Of a stretch of 45,970 nucleotides of DNA, positions 25,542 to 32,946 are shown in pieces. How positions within the stretch are numbered: the stretch's first letter is position 1; each line of letters begins with the position of its first letter. This DNA comes from Chloroflexota bacterium (GTDB taxonomy: Bacteria > Chloroflexota > Anaerolineae > Aggregatilineales > Phototrophicaceae), in NCBI GenBank assembly GCA_026707665.1, contig JAPOWK010000040.1, positions 1-45,970 of the forward strand, read 5' to 3'. The notes under the pieces are model-generated. The model did no database searches and was not told where the DNA came from. It saw only the letters and a program-made list of their open reading frames with translations. The translations under genes were made by a program, and so were the position numbers.

Positions 25542-26321
25542 ATGGCACTACCCGCGCGCGAATCGCCAATCGGCAAACGAGTCTCCCTCTTCGTCACCTG
25601 CATCGTCGATATGATCTACCCGGACACCGGCATGTCGGTGGTGGACATCTTAGAGCACGTCGGCGTCGAGGTCGACTTCCCGCCGGACCAAACCTGCTGC
25701 GCCCAGCCCGCCTTCAACGCCGGCTATCGCGATGAGGCGCGCACGGTGGCGAAGCACTTCTTCAAAGCCTTCAAAGACGCCGAGGTCATCGTCACGCCCT
25801 CCGGCTCCTGCGCGGCGATGGTGCGGCATGAGTATCCGCATCTCTTCGTGCCCGAAGACGGCGGGCCCTACGAGCAGGCGCAGCGGATGGCCGCCATCAC
25901 CTGGGAGTTCAGCGAATTCCTGGTCGATGGACTGGGAATCGTCAATCTCGATTTAGCACTGCCGGAGAAGCAGTGCTTCGCGATTCACGACGCCTGCCAT
26001 GGCTTGCGCGGCTTGGGCTTGGGGGGCGCCTCCCGCGACTTGATCGGTCATCTGGGCAACGCTGAATTGGAGGAATTGAATGAGTGCGAGGTCTGCTGTG
26101 GTTTCGGCGGCTTGTTCAGCGTGAAGATGCCGGATATCAGCAACGCGATGCTGGAGAACAAGATCGAAAATATCAATGCGTCGGTCGCCGATACGATCGT
26201 GACCGGCGATGTCAGTTGCCTGACGCAGATGAACGGCGGCTTGTCGCGCAAAAAATCCGCGAAGCGCGTGATGCACTTGGCCGATGTGCTGGCGAAGGGG
26301 CTGGGAGGCGGGCGCGCATGA
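25542..26321 (+). CDS. lutA: L-lactate utilisation protein LutA (Fe-S oxidoreductase subunit)
   Basis: A 259-residue protein of the LutA/YkgE family. It holds two CCG-type cysteine modules: CCAQPAFNAGYRDEA near residue 47 with the following CxAM region, and CHGLRGLG near residue 150 with CCGFGGLFSVK near 187. These bind Fe-S clusters in heterodisulfide-reductase-like enzymes. With LutB and LutC it oxidises L-lactate to pyruvate in the cytoplasm. The stop overlaps the lutB start (ATGA). Shine-Dalgarno is weak. A broken copy of its 5' end lies 0.5 kb upstream. Confidence 0.9.
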   Translation: MALPARESPIGKRVSLFVTCIVDMIYPDTGMSVVDILEHVGVEVDFPPDQTCCAQPAFNAGYRDEARTVAKHFFKAFKDAEVIVTPSGSCAAMVRHEYPHLFVPEDGGPYEQAQRMAAITWEFSEFLVDGLGIVNLDLALPEKQCFAIHDACHGLRGLGLGGASRDLIGHLGNAELEELNECEVCCGFGGLFSVKMPDISNAMLENKIENINASVADTIVTGDVSCLTQMNGGLSRKKSAKRVMHLADVLAKGLGGGRA

Positions 26322-27757
26322 CGCTGGAAGTGCAATCCAACGACTTCATCGCGCTGGCCGATATCGCGCTGCAAAACGATGACTTGCAGCATGCCATCGG
26401 CGAAGGAACGAGAACCGCCTATTATCGTCGCCTCGATACCATGTTCGCCCATAGCGATGAGCATGGCGAATCCATGCGGCAGCAGGCGGCCGAGGCAAAG
26501 CGCCGCGCCCTGCGGGAATTACCGGATCTGCTGGAGAAGGCGGAGCGCAATCTTAAGAAGAATGGCTATCAGGTGGAATGGGCGGAAGACGCAACGCAGG
26601 CGAACCAATTGGTGTTGGATATCGCGCGCCGTCACCGGGTAAAGACAGTCACCAAAAGCAAGAGCATGTTGACCGAAGAGCTGGGCACCAATCAAGTCAT
26701 GGAAGCGGCTGGCTTGTCCGTGGTCGAGACCGACCTCGGTGAATACATCATCCAGCTCGCAGGCGAAACCCCCAGCCACATCGTCGGTCCCGTCATGCAC
26801 AAGACGAAAGCGGAAATCCGCGATGTCTTTGTGCGCGAACTGAATATGGAGCCGACCGATAATGCCGAAGAGATGGTCGCTTTCGCAAGACGGATGCTGC
26901 GTGAAGATTTCCTCAGCGCCGATATGGGCGTCTCCGGCGGCAACTTCCTCATCGCCGAAACAGGTTCGATTGGTCTGGTGATGAACGAAGGCAATGGCCG
27001 CATGTGTACCTCGCTGCCGCGCGTGCACGTTGCCTTGATCGGGATCGAAAAGCTGGTCGACACCGTCGAGGACTACGCCACGCTGACGCAGGTGCTGCCC
27101 AGCAGCTCCACCGGCCAGAAGATGACAGTCTATACCAACATCCTCAACGGACCCGGGCGCGCGGAAGAAGGTGACGGACCCGAGCATGCCTATGTGATTC
27201 TAGTCGACAACGGGCGCACCGATATCTACGCCACCAAGTACGCCGAGGTGCTGTCCTGCATCCGTTGCGGCGCCTGTCAAAACGCTTGCCCGGTCTATCG
27301 TACCATGGGCGGCCACGCCTATGGCTGGGTATATGGCGGTCCCATCGGCGCGGTCTTGACACCCTTGTTTGTCGGCTTGGAGAATGCGACGCCGCTGCCG
27401 CATGCCAGCAGTCTCTGTGGCAGCTGCAAGCAGGTCTGTCCCGTCGATATTGACCTGCCGCGCATGCTGCTTGACCTGCGCTGGGATTTGGTGCGTGAGG
27501 GCGAATCGCAGGCGAGCTGGGACGCGGCGATGAAGCTCTGGGCGGTCGGCATGACCTCACCTCGGCGCTTCGCTCTCGGCGGGAAGGCGGCGCGCGCGGG
27601 CCAAGCCATTATGGGCGAATACATGCCGGGCTTGCTGGGCAATTGGAGCAAACATCGCGACTTTCCCGATTTTGCGCCCAAGCCCTTCCGGCAGCTATGG
27701 GGGTCGCGTAGGTCGCGTAGACACAGACCTTCGACACAGACCCGACAAGGAACGTAG
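26318..27757 (+). CDS. lutB: L-lactate utilisation iron-sulfur protein LutB
   Basis: A 479-residue LutB/YkgF protein. The N-terminal two-thirds is an LUD-type domain (GVSGGNFLIAETGSIGLVMNEGN). Two ferredoxin-like cluster motifs follow, with Cys314/317/320/324 in CIRCGACQNACPV and Cys367/370/374 in CGSCKQVCPV. I use ATG 26318, which overlaps the lutA stop and follows GGGAGG; the frame stays open to 26084 but there it only overlaps lutA. The last ~18 residues (RRSRRHRPSTQTR) come from a repeat and are unusually basic. It transfers electrons from lactate oxidation. Confidence 0.92.
   Translation: MTLEVQSNDFIALADIALQNDDLQHAIGEGTRTAYYRRLDTMFAHSDEHGESMRQQAAEAKRRALRELPDLLEKAERNLKKNGYQVEWAEDATQANQLVLDIARRHRVKTVTKSKSMLTEELGTNQVMEAAGLSVVETDLGEYIIQLAGETPSHIVGPVMHKTKAEIRDVFVRELNMEPTDNAEEMVAFARRMLREDFLSADMGVSGGNFLIAETGSIGLVMNEGNGRMCTSLPRVHVALIGIEKLVDTVEDYATLTQVLPSSSTGQKMTVYTNILNGPGRAEEGDGPEHAYVILVDNGRTDIYATKYAEVLSCIRCGACQNACPVYRTMGGHAYGWVYGGPIGAVLTPLFVGLENATPLPHASSLCGSCKQVCPVDIDLPRMLLDLRWDLVREGESQASWDAAMKLWAVGMTSPRRFALGGKAARAGQAIMGEYMPGLLGNWSKHRDFPDFAPKPFRQLWGSRRSRRHRPSTQTRQGT
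27701..27746 (+). repeat. Repeat-derived lutB 3' end (GCGTAGACAC family)
   Basis: GGTCGCGTAG occurs twice, then GACACAGACC and its near-inverse. The same GCGTAGACAC motif occurs in the element at 20602-20698 and, inverted, at 31807-31870. It encodes the basic C-terminal tail of LutB. Confidence 0.5.
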
Positions 27758-27759
27758 AC

Positions 27760-28416
27760 GTGAACGCGCGTGACAAGATACTGGGCAAACTGCGAGACGC
27801 GCGCAGACCCTTCACGGAAGTTCAGCCGATTCCTGAACGCCGGCACATGATCCCGCGGCAAGACCTAAATCCGCAGGAGCAAGTACAGCTTTTCATCGAT
27901 GAGGCGGAAGCGGTCGGCTGCGTCGTTTACCGACTCGATGAAAACGCGGCTTTCGAGCAAATCATGGAATTGATCGGCGACGACCGGTCCGTGCTGAGTT
28001 GGGACGAGTGCCAGCTGCCGTTTGGAGGATTGCACGGCATGCTTGAATCGCTGGGAGTATCCGTGGCGGAGCACAATGACGGCGATGTACAGCTGGGCAT
28101 TAGCGGTGTGAGCGCGGCGCTGGCGGCTACCGGCAGCCTGGTGCTGGAGGGCGGTTCCGGGCGCTATCGCAGCACTTCGCTGCTGCCGGATGTGCATATC
28201 GCGTTGATGCGCGCGGAGCAGATTCTGCCCGATCTGGAAACCTGGCAGGAAGTTCAGAAGCAGGCGGGCTACCCAGCCTTTACCAAATCGAGCAACACGA
28301 CCTTGATCACGGGTCCCAGCAAGACGGCTGATATCGCGCATCAACTGGTCAAGGGCGCCCATGGTCCGCGCGAAGTGCATGTGATGATTCTGGACTCGCC
28401 GCTGCCACAGTCATAG
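27760..28416 (+). CDS. lutC: L-lactate utilisation protein LutC (LUD domain)
   Basis: A 218-residue LUD-domain protein. The hallmark core GVSAALAATGSLVLEGGSG then RSTSLLPDVHIALMRAEQI matches LutC/YkgG, which acts with LutA and LutB in lactate oxidation. Start is GTG 27760 with AAGGA 8 bases upstream, two bases after the lutB stop. The operon order lutA-lutB-lutC is the standard one. No transport gene for lactate or LutR-type regulator is seen next to it. Confidence 0.9.
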   Translation: MNARDKILGKLRDARRPFTEVQPIPERRHMIPRQDLNPQEQVQLFIDEAEAVGCVVYRLDENAAFEQIMELIGDDRSVLSWDECQLPFGGLHGMLESLGVSVAEHNDGDVQLGISGVSAALAATGSLVLEGGSGRYRSTSLLPDVHIALMRAEQILPDLETWQEVQKQAGYPAFTKSSNTTLITGPSKTADIAHQLVKGAHGPREVHVMILDSPLPQS

Positions 28417-28449
28417 TCGCGCATCTCGCAGGCCCTCCGGTTTACTATG

Positions 28450-28483
28450 TATAATGTGGGCGAAGGTCGGCCACATTGCGGCC
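28450..28483 (+). promoter_or_regulatory. -10 box and small inverted repeat before the toxin-antitoxin pair
   Basis: A perfect TATAAT lies at 28450-28455, without a good -35. GGCC at 28469-28472 and 28480-28483 flank ACATTGC, which could be an operator for self-repression, as is usual for such pairs. The promoter is plausible; the operator is a guess. Confidence 0.35.
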
Positions 28484-28498
28484 AAAAGGATATGCGAC

Positions 28499-28921
28499 AT
28501 GAATATCGAAGTCTCGGATGAAATTAGTCTGCAACTGGAACAGCTCGCCAAAGAGCGCAGACTGACAATGGATGAGTTGATCAGCGTCATGCTTGATGGT
28601 TATGATTTTGTTCGCAGCAACAAGACCTTGCCTGAGCCCGCGGAGAACGCGGCTAAAGCCAATTTGTCTGACACTGAATCAGATGGAGCTTGCCCACCCT
28701 ACTTGGCAAAACTGGCGATCGAACGCGGCATCTCGCCCGAGTATATGTCCGAGCTCCTTGAGAAGGAGTATCCACCGGGGTCCATGGGGCGGCTTGCGCA
28801 GGTCGCGGTTAAAGCTGGAATGGCTTCGAAAGAACGAGTAGATACTGCCGTCCAAAGTCGCGAGATATTGAACACCGAATACGCCGACTACCTTAAGAAA
28901 CGCCGCACTACATGCCAGTAA
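28499..28921 (+). CDS. Antitoxin-like protein, RHH-type N-terminus, long
   Basis: A 140-residue protein. Residues 1-45 (MNIEVSDEISLQLEQLAKER then MDELISVMLDGY) have the strand-helix-helix pattern of ribbon-helix-helix DNA-binding antitoxins. A flexible linker rich in Ala, Asn and Asp follows, then a helical C-terminal half with YLAKLAIERGISPEYM and YADYLKKR. Usual RHH antitoxins have 70-90 residues, so the extra domain is uncommon. ATG 28499 follows AAAGGA. Its 3' end overlaps the PIN gene by 10 bases, which supports coupled translation. It probably binds the toxin and represses the operon. Confidence 0.7.
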   Translation: MNIEVSDEISLQLEQLAKERRLTMDELISVMLDGYDFVRSNKTLPEPAENAAKANLSDTESDGACPPYLAKLAIERGISPEYMSELLEKEYPPGSMGRLAQVAVKAGMASKERVDTAVQSREILNTEYADYLKKRRTTCQ

Positions 28922-29331
28922 TCGTTGATTCTAGTTTTATCTACGCGCTTTTCAATCATAGCGAGGCTCGCCATTTTGACGCTGTCAGTTTTGCCCTTGC
29001 GAATACGGATGAGTTACTGATGCCGGATGTAGTCCTGCCTGAACTCAGTTATCTGTTCCGGCGTGATTTTGGACACGCCGGCATACATCGCTTGCTCGAA
29101 TTGATTGAGTCGTTTGATGCCCGGTATGCACCAATTACTGCTGATGAAATTCCACAAATGCGAGCGATTACTATGCGATACGCCACGTCTGGCTTCGACA
29201 TCGTCGACTGCTGCATCATGGCAATCGCCGAACGACTCGACATCACCCGGATCGCCACCTTTGACCGGCGCGACTTTTCAATCTACCGCCCGCGCCACTG
29301 CTCATTCTTCGAGTTGCTGCCGCCCGTCTAG
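28912..29331 (+). CDS. PIN-domain ribonuclease, VapC-type toxin
   Basis: A 139-residue PIN-domain protein. The acidic residues of the active site are Asp6 (VIVDSSF), Glu44 (LPELSYL), Asp99 (GFDIVDCC) and Asp118 (TFDRRDF), which bind Mg or Mn. Such toxins cleave specific RNAs when freed from antitoxin. It overlaps the upstream gene by 10 bases, the usual arrangement of a type II pair. RNA target is unknown. Confidence 0.88.
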   Translation: MPVIVDSSFIYALFNHSEARHFDAVSFALANTDELLMPDVVLPELSYLFRRDFGHAGIHRLLELIESFDARYAPITADEIPQMRAITMRYATSGFDIVDCCIMAIAERLDITRIATFDRRDFSIYRPRHCSFFELLPPV

Positions 29332-29362
29332 CTGCAGCTTGCGGGACGAGGCGCCAAGACTT

Positions 29363-30190
29363 TCACCCCTCCGCAATTCCCGCCTCCGCCATCAAATTGC
29401 GCAGCGCGCCGACAGCCGCTTTCATCCCGTCGGCGCCGCTGAACCCGCTGGAATGCCGTGCCTCAAGCAAATGCGGCTCCAGCGAAAGCACGCCTCGGTA
29501 GCCGCTATCTCGCAAGCGGGTGAGCAGCTTCAGCAACTGCCCATCGCCAGCGCCAGCGACGGTCACTGACTTATCGGCGAGACGCGCGTCTTTAATGTGA
29601 ATATAGCCGATGTAGGGATGTAATTCGTCCCACCAGCGATCGACCTGGTCGACAGCGTCGCACTGCACGAAGTTGGCCGGATCCCAAATGAAGCGGAGTC
29701 GCGGCGAATCGATCGCGCGCATGAGTGTCAAACAGCGTTCCGGGATGTCGCCGACGACGCCTTTCTCGTTTTCGAGCAGCAGCTGAAGATCCTGTTCCCC
29801 GGCGATCTCACTGAGCGCGCCCAATCGATCAATCGACAATTGCAGCGCCGCCTCGTCGACATCGTGCTCAGGATAAAAGCTGAACAGGCGGATATTGCGG
29901 GTGCCAAGCCGGCGCGCCGTTTCGCCGATGGTCTTGAGTCGCTCGCTTTCGCTCGCGATAGGATCCGTGATCGGAGACTTGCCAATCGGGCTGCCCATGC
30001 AGCTGACGGCGACATCGTATCGGGCGCAAAGGTCCGTGATGCGGGCGATATGTTCATCCGTGAATTGGGCGCAGTTCACGCCCCAGGCGGCGCGGATATC
30101 TATCAGCGGAATCTCGAGTGCATTCAAGACGCGCAGTTGTTCTTCAAAATCGACCGCGATTTCGTCGCCAAAGGCGCTAATTCTCATCAT
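29363..30190 (-). CDS. Sugar phosphate isomerase/epimerase-like TIM barrel
   Basis: A 275-residue protein of the AP_endonuc_2 superfamily, which includes hydroxypyruvate isomerases and sugar epimerases. LLLENEKGVVGD near residue 140 and FIWDPANFVQ near residue 165 carry the metal-binding Glu and Asp; YIHIKDAR near 195 and SLEPHL near 235 carry the remaining ligands. The N-terminus MMRISAFGDEIAVDFEEQL is typical. It lies downstream of a sulfatase on the same strand and may process the released sugar. Exact substrate unknown. Confidence 0.87.
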   Translation of the reverse strand: MMRISAFGDEIAVDFEEQLRVLNALEIPLIDIRAAWGVNCAQFTDEHIARITDLCARYDVAVSCMGSPIGKSPITDPIASESERLKTIGETARRLGTRNIRLFSFYPEHDVDEAALQLSIDRLGALSEIAGEQDLQLLLENEKGVVGDIPERCLTLMRAIDSPRLRFIWDPANFVQCDAVDQVDRWWDELHPYIGYIHIKDARLADKSVTVAGAGDGQLLKLLTRLRDSGYRGVLSLEPHLLEARHSSGFSGADGMKAAVGALRNLMAEAGIAEG

Positions 30191-30290
30191 TGTCCATCAG
30201 TCGCTTTCTCTCATCGTTGGTCAATTGCCGCGATTCTATCAAATGACGAACGGCAAATGTATCGTGCGGCCAAAAGGTACAGTGGCGCGG

Positions 30291-31772
30291 CTATGATTCG
30301 TAGTACGGTCCCAACTCGCTCAAAAGCACCGGCAAATCAGGCGCATCCTGGAACAGCAGGCCATCATCGCCATTTGGATCCGGGAAAACGGGCGGCTCAT
30401 ATTCGCGCCAGGCGCCATCTTTCGCTGCCGTGTCGTAACCATCGCGCTCGAATCGGGCGATGAGCCGCTCCCGCATCGCGAGCAGGCGCTCGTTATAACG
30501 TGAATTGCCCGCCCAATTCTTCGTCTCTTGCGGATCTATGCGCAAGTCGAATAGCCACTCTCGCTTGTCGGCGGCGGAATAAATGTATTTCAAATCGCGG
30601 GACGCAATCATATAGAGGCCACTATTGCCTTCGCCGACCTGGCTGTAAACATGTTGGCGCTCGCTGGCGCCGGCCGCCAATTCGCTTAGGTTTGCGCCTT
30701 CGGGTGATGGCATTTCCATTTCGACGCCGCCCGCGGCCGCAAATGTGGGGAATATATCAAGCAGGCTCGCCGGCCTGTCTATCACTCGGCCCCGATTCAT
30801 GCCGCCGGGCTCACGGACGATAAGCGGGATTCTCGCTGCCGGATTCAACATCGTCCGCTTGCCGAAGCTGCCGTAATCACCCAGCATTTCGCCATGATCC
30901 GCGGTGTAAACGATCAGCGTATTTTCGATGTCTGGACCGAGCGCCTCTAAGATCCGCCCAAGGTTGAAGTCGATGAAGGAGATACAGGCGTAATACATCG
31001 CCTTCATCGTGCGGACGAGCATTTCATCAAAGCCCTTGTCGCGATACTTGTAGCGATTCTGATGGTGATTCCAATAAGTCAAGAGTTGCTCGAATCCTGG
31101 CGGGCGGTTTGGCGGCAGCATTTCAGCGGCGCGATAAAGCTTGTTCCAGGGGACCGGCGATTCAAAGGGCGGGTGAGGTTTGATGAAACTTGTCCAGAGG
31201 AAAAACGGTCTCTCCCGATCCCGCCCCCGAAGAAAGTCGATGGCGCGGTCAGCCACCCAAGTCGTATGATGATGTTCCGCCGGCAGCTGCGAAGGCTGCG
31301 GGATGTAATACATTTCGCTTCGCAGACCCTGCGGTTCCAGCACATGGCCATAGCCGTTTTCGCTGAGGTAGTCGTGAAAATCGTTGCGGCGGCCGCTGAG
31401 CCTGGCGCCTTCTTCGGAAACGTCGCGGCTTTCAAAGCCCCACATCGCGTCCACTTGCGGATTGAAGTGCATCTTTCCGATGCCATGAGTTCGATACCCA
31501 GCATCGCGCAAGACTTGCATGATGCTGCGCAGATGAAGGGGTGATTCGTTGTTGGAGGTGCAGCCGTTCAGATGCGGCGGGGTACCCGTGATAGTGGCGC
31601 TGCGCGCGGCCACGCATACGGGCGACGGCGTGTAACAATTGGTGAATGCGGCGCCGGCCTGTACCAGCGAGTCGAGCACCGGTGTGCGGATTTCGCGGTT
31701 TCCCAAGGCGCGGATGGTATCGCTGCGCTGCTGGTCGGTCATCACGAAGAGTATGTTTGGATGTTGACTCAT
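30291..31772 (-). CDS. Sulfatase (formylglycine-dependent, CxAxR type)
   Basis: A 493-residue type I sulfatase. Cys53 of CVAARSATITG is the formylglycine precursor in a CxAxR context, less common than CxPxR. The N-terminal VMTDQQRSDT and the middle YTADHGEMLGDYG carry metal ligands. There is no signal peptide. It is a distant paralogue of the sulfatase at 14987-16465, which has CxPxR. A GAAGG sits before the ATG. Neighbours suggest a role in breakdown of a sulfated carbohydrate, shared with the isomerase and dehydrogenase. Confidence 0.92.
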   Translation of the reverse strand: MSQHPNILFVMTDQQRSDTIRALGNREIRTPVLDSLVQAGAAFTNCYTPSPVCVAARSATITGTPPHLNGCTSNNESPLHLRSIMQVLRDAGYRTHGIGKMHFNPQVDAMWGFESRDVSEEGARLSGRRNDFHDYLSENGYGHVLEPQGLRSEMYYIPQPSQLPAEHHHTTWVADRAIDFLRGRDRERPFFLWTSFIKPHPPFESPVPWNKLYRAAEMLPPNRPPGFEQLLTYWNHHQNRYKYRDKGFDEMLVRTMKAMYYACISFIDFNLGRILEALGPDIENTLIVYTADHGEMLGDYGSFGKRTMLNPAARIPLIVREPGGMNRGRVIDRPASLLDIFPTFAAAGGVEMEMPSPEGANLSELAAGASERQHVYSQVGEGNSGLYMIASRDLKYIYSAADKREWLFDLRIDPQETKNWAGNSRYNERLLAMRERLIARFERDGYDTAAKDGAWREYEPPVFPDPNGDDGLLFQDAPDLPVLLSELGPYYES

Positions 31773-31806
31773 AAGCCTTCTTTCCTCATATCGGATTGTG
31801 TATTCG

Positions 31807-31870
31807 CGCGCCCTACGCGACCGGCGGCCAGTGTCGGCGGGCTGTGTCGACGGGCGGTGTCTACGCGCCC
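31807..31870. repeat. Degenerate GCGTAGACAC-type repeat between sulfatase and dehydrogenase
   Basis: The sequence CGCGACCGGCGG, CAGTGTC and GTGTCTACGCG recurs, inverted, in the element at 20602-20698 and in the lutB tail. It fills the gap between the dehydrogenase stop and the sulfatase start. Confidence 0.45.
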
Positions 31871-32910
31871 TAGGCGACCTGAATCACCACCTTGCCAAAG
31901 TGATCGTGCTCTTCCAGGATGCGATGCCCTTCCTGAATCTCCGACAGCGGCAGGACGCGGTCAATCACGGGCCGCAGCAGCCCTTGATCCGCCAATTCCA
32001 GGCAGTGGCGCAGTTCGTTGTAGCTGCCGCCATTGGCGCCCAGGATGCTCAGCTGCCGATGGTAGATCTGGGGAATATGCAGATCGATGCTCTTGCCTGA
32101 GTGCGAGCCGCATACGACCAGCCGGCCATTGCGCGCCAGGGTGCGCAGCGAGTTCGCCCAGGTGGCGGCGCCGACGAGATCTTGCGCCACATCGACGCCG
32201 CGGCCGCCAGTAAAGCCGATCACCTGTTCGACCCAATCCGCGTCGCGATAATTGACCACATGATCCGCGCCCAATTCGCGCGCCCGCTTCATTTTCTCCT
32301 GCGTCGATGTGCTGGTGATGACATTCGCGCCGGCGAGTTTGGCGATCTGAATCCCCATGGATGCGACGCCGCCCCCGGCGCCCGGGATGAAGACGGATTC
32401 GCCAGCCTGCAGACGCGCAACCGTAATGAGCATATGCCAGGCTGTCATCGACACCACTGGCAGAGCCGCGGTTTCAACGTGCGAGAGATTCTTCGGTTTG
32501 GGAATGAGATTCCGCGCCGGGACAATCGTATATTCCGCCAGCCCGCCATTCATGTGCTCACCAATAATCTGGTGTTGCGGGCAAACCGTTACCGCGCCAG
32601 CGCGACAGAACTCGCATTCGCCGCAGGTCACCAGCGAATAAAAGGTGACGGCGTCGCCGGCCTGCCAACCCTTTACCTCTGCGCCGACCGCGTCTATTAC
32701 ACCGGAGACATCGACGCCGGTGATCAAGGGCAAAGGCACAGCGCCAAATTGCGGTCCGCGCCGAATACCAACATCAAGCCAGTTGAGAGCGCAGGCGCTC
32801 ACCCGAATCCGCGCCTCATCACCGGCTGGCTGCGGAATCGGCCTTTGATCCAGTTGAATCAAATCGCGGTCTCCATGTTCATAAAAGACCGCCGCTGTCA
32901 TAGTTCCCAC
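31870..32910 (-). CDS. Zinc-type MDR alcohol dehydrogenase
   Basis: A 346-residue medium-chain dehydrogenase/reductase. The structural-zinc motif CGECEFCRAGAVTVC lies near residue 87, and the NAD(P)-binding glycine motif GAGGGVASMGIQIAKLAGA near residue 172. It has no clear catalytic-zinc Cys in the first domain (the region reads ALNWLDVGIRRG as in quinone-reductase-like members), so it may be a reductase rather than a classical alcohol dehydrogenase. I place the start at GTG 32910, six bases after a perfect AGGAGG; a TTG frame starts at 32928 but the AGGAGG would then be coding. Upstream gene of the sulfatase and isomerase cluster. Confidence 0.88.
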   Translation of the reverse strand: MGTMTAAVFYEHGDRDLIQLDQRPIPQPAGDEARIRVSACALNWLDVGIRRGPQFGAVPLPLITGVDVSGVIDAVGAEVKGWQAGDAVTFYSLVTCGECEFCRAGAVTVCPQHQIIGEHMNGGLAEYTIVPARNLIPKPKNLSHVETAALPVVSMTAWHMLITVARLQAGESVFIPGAGGGVASMGIQIAKLAGANVITSTSTQEKMKRARELGADHVVNYRDADWVEQVIGFTGGRGVDVAQDLVGAATWANSLRTLARNGRLVVCGSHSGKSIDLHIPQIYHRQLSILGANGGSYNELRHCLELADQGLLRPVIDRVLPLSEIQEGHRILEEHDHFGKVVIQVA

Positions 32911-32946
32911 TATAGTCCTCCTTGGCAATTGCGCCGAAAATCCGTC

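Noticed and set aside
26084..26317. 78-codon N-terminal extension of LutB
   Set aside because: It overlaps lutA in another frame and does not look like protein of the family; ATG 26318 with an ATGA overlap and Shine-Dalgarno is better.
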